A DNA stretch of 17,991 bases from assembly GCA_013329105.1 (NCBI GenBank), contig DUKW01000143.1, positions 1-17,991 of the forward strand. The letters run 5' to 3'. The notes under the pieces are model-generated. The model was not told the DNA's origin. It saw only the letters and a list, made by a program, of their open reading frames with translations, and did not search any database. Positions 14,352 through 17,991 of the stretch are shown here, in pieces. The number at the start of each line of letters is the position of its first letter. The stretch's first letter is position 1. A program made the position numbers and the translations under genes. Source of the stretch: Candidatus Methanomethylophilaceae archaeon. Lineage in GTDB: Archaea; Thermoplasmatota; Thermoplasmata; Methanomassiliicoccales; Methanomethylophilaceae.

Positions 14352-14891
14352 ATGGTCAACGATCACTGGAGAGACCTGCCTGCAGGACCTGATGTGCCTC
14401 ATGTGGTTTATGCAGCGATAGAAATCCCCAAAGGCGGCAGGAATAAGTTCGAATATAATAAGGAATTCGGCACCTATGTTCTGAGCCGTGTACTCCAAAG
14501 CCCGATGCACTATCCTGGGGAGTATGGCTTCATACCAAGAACCTACTATGATGATGCGGATCCGCTAGACATAATAGTGCTGATGGAGGAGAAAACATTT
14601 ACAGGTTGCATAATCGAAGCAAGACCGGTAGGACTTCTCCTTATGGATGACAGCGGCGAAGAGGATGACAAGGTGTTAGCCGTACCGGCAAATGACCACC
14701 GATTTGACCATATCCGTGATATCAACGATGTACCTGACTATACAAAAAAGGAGATAATGCACTTCTTCGCCACCTATAAAGACCTTGAAAAGGATAAGAA
14801 AGTGATTGTAAAGGGATGGCGTGACCGAAAAACCGCACTGGATGCGGTTGAACATTCAATTAAGCTTTATAAAGATACGTTTGGGGATTAA
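14352..14891 (+). CDS. ppa: Inorganic pyrophosphatase, family I
   Basis: 179 residues, the usual archaeal/bacterial soluble length. MHYPGEYGFIPRTYYDDADPLDIIVLM includes the signature DADPLD (68-73), whose aspartates bind magnesium, and DDHRFDHIRDINDVP carries further active-site acids. The C-terminal KVIVKGWRDRKTALDAVEHSI is standard. It hydrolyses the pyrophosphate released by tRNA charging, nucleotide and cofactor synthesis, pulling those reactions forward. AAGGAG eight bases upstream fixes the ATG. The gene stands alone on the plus strand, divergent from leu; its TAA shares TTAA (14888-14891) with the queE stop. Confidence 0.95.
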   Translation: MVNDHWRDLPAGPDVPHVVYAAIEIPKGGRNKFEYNKEFGTYVLSRVLQSPMHYPGEYGFIPRTYYDDADPLDIIVLMEEKTFTGCIIEARPVGLLLMDDSGEEDDKVLAVPANDHRFDHIRDINDVPDYTKKEIMHFFATYKDLEKDKKVIVKGWRDRKTALDAVEHSIKLYKDTFGD

Positions 14892-15511
14892 ACCCCACGG
14901 CGCGGTCCCCATATTATTTTTTGCAGCTGTGGCAAAACCCTCACATCAAGACGCCTGAAAAGTATCTCTTCTACCAGAGGCTCCATATCCATCCCCCCAA
15001 CCGGTGAAAAGATTGCCTCACAACAGGGTTTATAACTCTCCAACACAGAAAGAGCGAACTCCAGGTCATAGCCGTCATTGACTATAAACTTCAACTGGTC
15101 TTTGGGCTTAAGACGGTGGATGTTGTCCATGTCCATACGATTGGTCATCCCTGAAGAGGGACATTTTATATCCATGCTGACAGTAACAAGAGGGTGATCT
15201 GGGAGGGTGCTTATATCTAAAGAGCCATTAGTCTCTACCACGACTTCCTTCCCTTCAGCCACAAGAGCTCTTACCAACTCGGGCAACTCATCTTGAAGAA
15301 GCGGTTCACCCCCTGTAAGGCATATCAGCTTATATTCCTTACAGGCCTTAAAGACCTCTGAACGGTCCATTTCCTCTCCTTCTACGGCCGCATAACGCGT
15401 ATCACACCACAAACAGTCGAGGTTGCAGCCACCGAAACGGACAAAGAATGTCGGTCTGCCGATGTGTTTCCCCTCTCCCTGCAAAGAATAGAACATCTCC
15501 ACGACATTCAC
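14888..15511 (-). CDS. queE: 7-carboxy-7-deazaguanine synthase (radical SAM)
   Basis: 207 residues. The radical SAM cluster motif is CNLDCLWC with C29, C33 and C36, preceded by the substrate loop YSLQGEGKHIGRPTFFVRFGG and followed by LTGGEPLL. The enzyme turns 6-carboxytetrahydropterin into 7-carboxy-7-deazaguanine, the second dedicated step to preQ0 and, in archaea, archaeosine in tRNA. The start is GTG at 15509-15511, supported by GAGGTGAT just upstream on the minus strand. It overlaps the queC TGA as GTGA, implying coupled translation. It is the last gene of the operon. Confidence 0.94.
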   Translation of the reverse strand: MNVVEMFYSLQGEGKHIGRPTFFVRFGGCNLDCLWCDTRYAAVEGEEMDRSEVFKACKEYKLICLTGGEPLLQDELPELVRALVAEGKEVVVETNGSLDISTLPDHPLVTVSMDIKCPSSGMTNRMDMDNIHRLKPKDQLKFIVNDGYDLEFALSVLESYKPCCEAIFSPVGGMDMEPLVEEILFRRLDVRVLPQLQKIIWGPRRGV

Positions 15512-16203
15512 TCTATCACCTCATATTCAATCTCATCTTCATAGCCAGCCTCTGCGAATCCTCTCAGACGAAGCCTGCATGAATCACAGGTACCACAGGC
15601 CTTCTCGCCACCCCGGTAGCACGACCATGTCAGCCCTAACGGTGCTCCCAGTTCCTTTCCGAGAGAAACAATCTCTCCCTTACTCAGAAAGAGAATAGGA
15701 GTTTCCACCGATATTGGCTTACCTTCTACACCCGCTTTCGTTCCCACCGCCAACATATCTTCATATGCCTGAAAGAATTCAGCACGGCAGTCTGGATAAC
15801 CTGAATAATCGACAGAGTTCGCTCCTATATAGATGGAGTGGGCGTTGACACTCTCGCATATTCCCGCCGCAACGCTAAGAAGTATTATGTTACGGGCTGG
15901 CACATAAGTGTTGGGTATGATCTCACTCATTTCATCTTCGTGCCTTCTAGAGGGTATCTCTTGGTCATTACATATGAGCGAGCTGCGAAGGAATGAAAGA
16001 TCCAGGTCGATTATTTGGTGCGATACGCCGTAATGGTCGGCCACCGCCTTGGCCGATCTCAATTCACGGGAATGTTTCTGACCGTAACGGAAACTTACTG
16101 CTAGCGGATGTCGACCCTCTTCTATTGCATATGCTAGAACAACGGTCGAATCCAGACCCCCGGAGAGAAGTACCACTGAATCCGCTACCACAGAGTCCAT
16201 CAT
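15508..16203 (-). CDS. queC: 7-cyano-7-deazaguanine synthase (preQ0 synthase)
   Basis: 231 residues of the N-type ATP pyrophosphatase fold. The PP-loop SGGLDST spans 14-20, FRYGQKHSREL follows, and the C-terminal zinc site has C195, C203, C206 and C209 in a CYRGGEKACGTCDSC arrangement. It converts 7-carboxy-7-deazaguanine, ammonia and ATP to preQ0. The frame begins ATG ATG; a GGAGGGTG Shine-Dalgarno lies upstream and the first ATG overlaps the queD TAA (TAATG). It sits third in mtxX-queD-queC-queE. Confidence 0.95.
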   Translation of the reverse strand: MMDSVVADSVVLLSGGLDSTVVLAYAIEEGRHPLAVSFRYGQKHSRELRSAKAVADHYGVSHQIIDLDLSFLRSSLICNDQEIPSRRHEDEMSEIIPNTYVPARNIILLSVAAGICESVNAHSIYIGANSVDYSGYPDCRAEFFQAYEDMLAVGTKAGVEGKPISVETPILFLSKGEIVSLGKELGAPLGLTWSCYRGGEKACGTCDSCRLRLRGFAEAGYEDEIEYEVIE

Positions 16204-16673
16204 TATAACACCCTCCTTGCCCAGGCTGTCTGGCCCCTCTCCTCATCTAAACCGAGAGATATGGCTGTTACATTGGACGGAAGCTCGACATCCTCGATGA
16301 TGCCATCCAATATCATCGCTGCCATCTCTTCCGCAGTAGTATGCTCCACATCGAGTATCACCACATCCTCTAGGGGAAAAACATACCGTTTACCTCCGCT
16401 TATGACAGTAACCTCTTCTCCAATCTCAAGGGAAGCCTCCTTTGAGTTCCCAGGGAGAAGAACACGGTGGTCTAAGATATTGACCACTTGCCGCAGTGCA
16501 CGTTTTAGCACGACAAAATCCATTATCATACCGTCAGAGCCTATCTCTCCCTCTAAAGATAATCTAATTATGTAAGAGTGCCCGTGTAATCTGGCGCACT
16601 TTTCATGTCCAGTTATAAAGTGACATGCCGAAAAACGTATTCCGGAATGAGCTCCGTCTATCTCTATTCTCAT
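16203..16673 (-). CDS. queD: 6-carboxytetrahydropterin synthase (QueD/PTPS family)
   Basis: 156 residues. The N-terminus FSACHFITGHEKCARLHGHSY carries the zinc histidines H18, H30 and H32 and the CXXXHGH motif with catalytic C26 that marks QueD within the pterin synthase family. Next come MDFVVLKRALRQVVNILDHRVL and a late EHTTAEEMA with the conserved acid. It makes 6-carboxytetrahydropterin from dihydroneopterin triphosphate. The GTP cyclohydrolase that supplies this substrate is not in the window. The start overlaps the mtxX stop as ATGA. Confidence 0.93.
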   Translation of the reverse strand: MRIEIDGAHSGIRFSACHFITGHEKCARLHGHSYIIRLSLEGEIGSDGMIMDFVVLKRALRQVVNILDHRVLLPGNSKEASLEIGEEVTVISGGKRYVFPLEDVVILDVEHTTAEEMAAMILDGIIEDVELPSNVTAISLGLDEERGQTAWARRVL

Positions 16674-17428
16674 CGTATTGCCTTCCTCGCCAATCTGTAT
16701 GCAAGCGCTATGGAGTCTGTGTAATCCTCTTTGGCTCTTGAAGTATCTATAAAAACCTTGTCTAGGTTCAAGACGGGCGCCCCCAGCGCCTTGGCTCCCC
16801 CCAAAAAATGCAATGTCCTGAATATCACGTTACCGATGATTCCGTCAGGAGCGAGTATGACGTCATGGTCTTTAATGGCAGATTCAATAGTTATCTGTAC
16901 ATGTTCGGCATCTATACCTATATCATGTAAACGCGCACACGTCTCAAGGGCCTCATCAATGCTTATGTCGACATTTCTGTCTCTCCCTCTATCCGACTCG
17001 CGGCCTCCTGACATCACGCCTACCCGACCGATACCTCCAAGAGAGACCATGAGACGGGAGGCATTAATGGCGATCTCTACCTTCTCTTCGACGGTGCGCC
17101 CTTCATCAATACCAACCGGGGCTAATAGGAAGACCCCCCCATGTTGTGGCTCCATCACCGCCGCCCTCTGCAACGAGTTTATACCAAAGAGCTCCTTCAA
17201 CGAAGCCATTACCTCGTTAGATGACATGTCACCTCTAACGGCGGCATCGATAATACCATCACGCAGGTCCTCACACAACTTCTCTGGGTCATTATATACG
17301 CTAATCTTACCGAAACGAGCTGATGCAATAGCGCTGTATTCCGATTTGGCGCTCTCATGGGAGCGCCCAATTCCAATCCGTAACGGTCTATCAACTTCTA
17401 GACCTAATATTAGATCTGAGGTTAGCAT
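16670..17428 (-). CDS. mtxX: MtxX / methanogen marker protein 4
   Basis: Recognised by AAVRGDMSSNEVMASLKEL, FLLAPVGIDEG, VGVMSGGRESDRGRDRNVD and ILAPDGIIGNVIFRTLHFLGG, then VFIDTSRAKEDYTDSI. The family is nearly restricted to methanogens, has been called a methyltransferase-related protein, and resembles the phosphate acyltransferase fold; its reaction is not established. The frame is open to a GTG at 17443, but I prefer the ATG at 17426-17428 (252 residues): neither has a Shine-Dalgarno sequence, and TTATAGATAT at 17451-17460 is about 27 bases before the ATG, fitting a leaderless transcript. It overlaps queD by four bases, so it leads the preQ0 operon. Confidence 0.9.
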   Translation of the reverse strand: MLTSDLILGLEVDRPLRIGIGRSHESAKSEYSAIASARFGKISVYNDPEKLCEDLRDGIIDAAVRGDMSSNEVMASLKELFGINSLQRAAVMEPQHGGVFLLAPVGIDEGRTVEEKVEIAINASRLMVSLGGIGRVGVMSGGRESDRGRDRNVDISIDEALETCARLHDIGIDAEHVQITIESAIKDHDVILAPDGIIGNVIFRTLHFLGGAKALGAPVLNLDKVFIDTSRAKEDYTDSIALAYRLARKAIR

Positions 17429-17450
17429 CGAATATGTAATCACTTAACCA

Positions 17451-17460
17451 TATCTATAAC
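17451..17460 (-). promoter_or_regulatory. TATA box of the mtxX-queDCE operon
   Basis: The minus strand reads TTATAGATAT, centred about 27 bases from the ATG at 17428, the distance expected for leaderless archaeal transcription. A second AT element, CTATAATATAG, lies at 17492-17502 and could serve either strand. Confidence 0.4.
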
Positions 17461-17513
17461 TGATGTGAGAAGACCATGACGGAGGCTAAATCTATATTAT
17501 AGGAACGGAGGAA

Positions 17514-17701
17514 ATGCCGGCAGAGCCTCTTCCGTTAGTAAATATGTTGCATTTCTGCTAATGCGCCCCGGAGAACCAACAGCCGGAGTCCAACCGAAGG
17601 CTGGCAGGTTGACGGGGCGCATTGGTGATTGGAAGCGACTTAATAGCGTCGGGTGCAACCGAATCAAGATTATCAGGTATGTCAGCTGTTGCATTGCTTG
17701 A
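17514..17701 (+). other. Two coupled small ORFs of uncertain status in the 17429-17865 gap
   Basis: A GGAGG motif precedes ATG 17514-17516 and a 15-codon frame (MPAEPLPLVNMLHFC) that stops at TAA 17559-17561. That stop overlaps ATG 17561-17563 as TAATG, which opens a 46-codon frame ending at TGA 17699-17701, basic in its middle (GDWKRLNSVGCNRIKIIRY). GGAGG is only about two bases from the first ATG, too close to be convincing. The second frame coincides with the strong hairpin. I recognise neither product; they may be remnants or chance frames over an RNA gene. The rest of the gap to 17865 holds no supported gene. Confidence 0.2.
17556..17627 (+). ncRNA. Candidate structured RNA with an 11-bp perfect stem
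   Basis: AATGCGCCCCG (17560-17570) pairs exactly with CGGGGCGCATT (17613-17623), extendable by about four wobble or GC pairs. Inside are AACC/GGTT and AGCC/GGCT helices, and in the plus-strand sense the internal loops offer tandem G-A/A-G pairs as in kink-turns. A TATA-like TATATTATAG at 17492-17501 could start transcription near 17520. It is tRNA-sized but has no T-loop consensus. An open frame runs through it (from ATG 17561), so protein coding is an alternative. Confidence 0.35.
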
Positions 17702-17728
17702 TTATAAGCGCTCTTATCAGTCTTCCCT

Positions 17729-17814
17729 AGAAGGCACAATTATGACTTCCCTTACATTTTGCTGATGTCAACGAAACATTACCGTGCAACACCTTTCCGA
17801 GGTATGTGCCTTCT
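17729..17814. repeat. 10-bp inverted repeat
   Basis: AGAAGGCACA (17729-17738) and TGTGCCTTCT (17805-17814) are exact inverse complements separated by 66 bases. No gene lies inside. They could close an RNA stem or be the ends of a small degraded element; no flanking direct repeat was identified. Confidence 0.35.
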
Positions 17815-17865
17815 CCGTTCGCGTTCACAATCAAATTCAGGACCCTTACCACAACAGAAATTTAA

Positions 17866-17991
17866 TTAATGATGACAGACAGGGCAGTCCTCCGCACGTC
17901 TGACCTCAAAAGTCTGAAAGGAATAATCAGACAGATCGATCAAGAGCATTTTCCCTGTGAGCGGAGGGAAACGCTCCAATAAGACCCGAAT
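17866..17991 (-). CDS. MoeB/ThiF/HesA-type E1-like enzyme, C-terminal 41 residues (partial)
   Basis: The minus-strand frame is open from the right edge of the window to TAA at 17866-17868. It reads ERFPPLTGKMLLIDLSDYS, then FQTFEVRRAEDCPVCHH. A GKMLLIDL strand followed by an RR-x-x-DCPVC ending is the normal C-terminus of ThiF/MoeB/HesA adenylyltransferases, where the CPVC pair forms half of the structural zinc site. Such enzymes adenylate the C-terminal glycine of a ubiquitin-like sulfur carrier for molybdopterin, thiamine or tRNA thiolation. The catalytic part lies off the right edge, so the exact member cannot be named. Confidence 0.75.
   Translation of the reverse strand: MRVLLERFPPLTGKMLLIDLSDYSFQTFEVRRAEDCPVCHH

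Noticed and set aside
16731..17447. A 238-codon open frame on the plus strand
   Set aside because: Antisense to mtxX, serine- and proline-rich, low-complexity translation; the opposite strand is a clear family match.
17560..17623. A tRNA gene suggested by the GCGCCCC/GGGGCGC seven-base stem
   Set aside because: Only 58 bases from stem to stem, no T-loop consensus, no anticodon arm on either strand.

Overview
This window reads as chromosomal DNA of a methanogenic archaeon, most likely of the Thermoplasmata / Methanomassiliicoccales type. The taxonomic call is inference. It rests on an archaeal threonyl-tRNA synthetase with its own N-terminal editing domain, a fused ThiD-ThiN thiamine enzyme, a MtxX protein (methanogen marker protein 4), TATA-box promoters with very short or absent leaders, and a glycosyltransferase read straight through an in-frame UAG codon. 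UAG is rare here as a terminator (2 of 19 visible stops), as in pyrrolysine-using archaea. No bacterial, phage or insertion-sequence gene was recognised.

Layout, left to right. (1) 1-1846, + strand: the end of argG, then argH, the last two steps of arginine synthesis. (2) 1843-2211, - strand: a 122-residue protein of unknown function. (3) 2320-6437, + strand: thiDN, a GT4 glycosyltransferase, a small polytopic membrane protein and a second GT4 glycosyltransferase interrupted by TAG. (4) 6434-7336, - strand: a membrane-anchored FKBP-type prolyl isomerase. (5) 7441-9279, + strand: thrS. (6) 9360-13896, - strand: the leucine operon leuA-leuC-leuD-leuB, preceded by a 13-codon open frame rich in branched-chain codons and ending Leu-Leu-Leu-stop. 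(7) 13897-14351: a 455-base gene-free stretch holding the leu promoter, a GC-rich block with nested inverted repeats, and the leader of the next gene. (8) 14352-14891, + strand: inorganic pyrophosphatase. (9) 14888-17428, - strand: mtxX-queD-queC-queE, each gene overlapping the next, making preQ0 precursors for archaeosine. (10) 17429-17865: gene-poor DNA with a strong hairpin and small open frames. (11) 17866-17991, - strand: the C-terminal end of a MoeB/ThiF/HesA-type E1-like enzyme.

The genes are mostly metabolic. Compaction is strong: three of the four convergent gene pairs share their stop codons inside a four-base palindrome, and most same-strand neighbours abut or overlap. The most notable observation is the leu leader: a well-placed Shine-Dalgarno sequence, a 13-codon frame in which 7 of the 12 codons after the start are Val, Ile or Leu, a palindrome just after its stop, and a T6 tract at the TTG start of leuA. 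This has the look of a translation-sensing control device for leucine synthesis in an archaeon. The second is the in-frame UAG in an otherwise intact glycosyltransferase.
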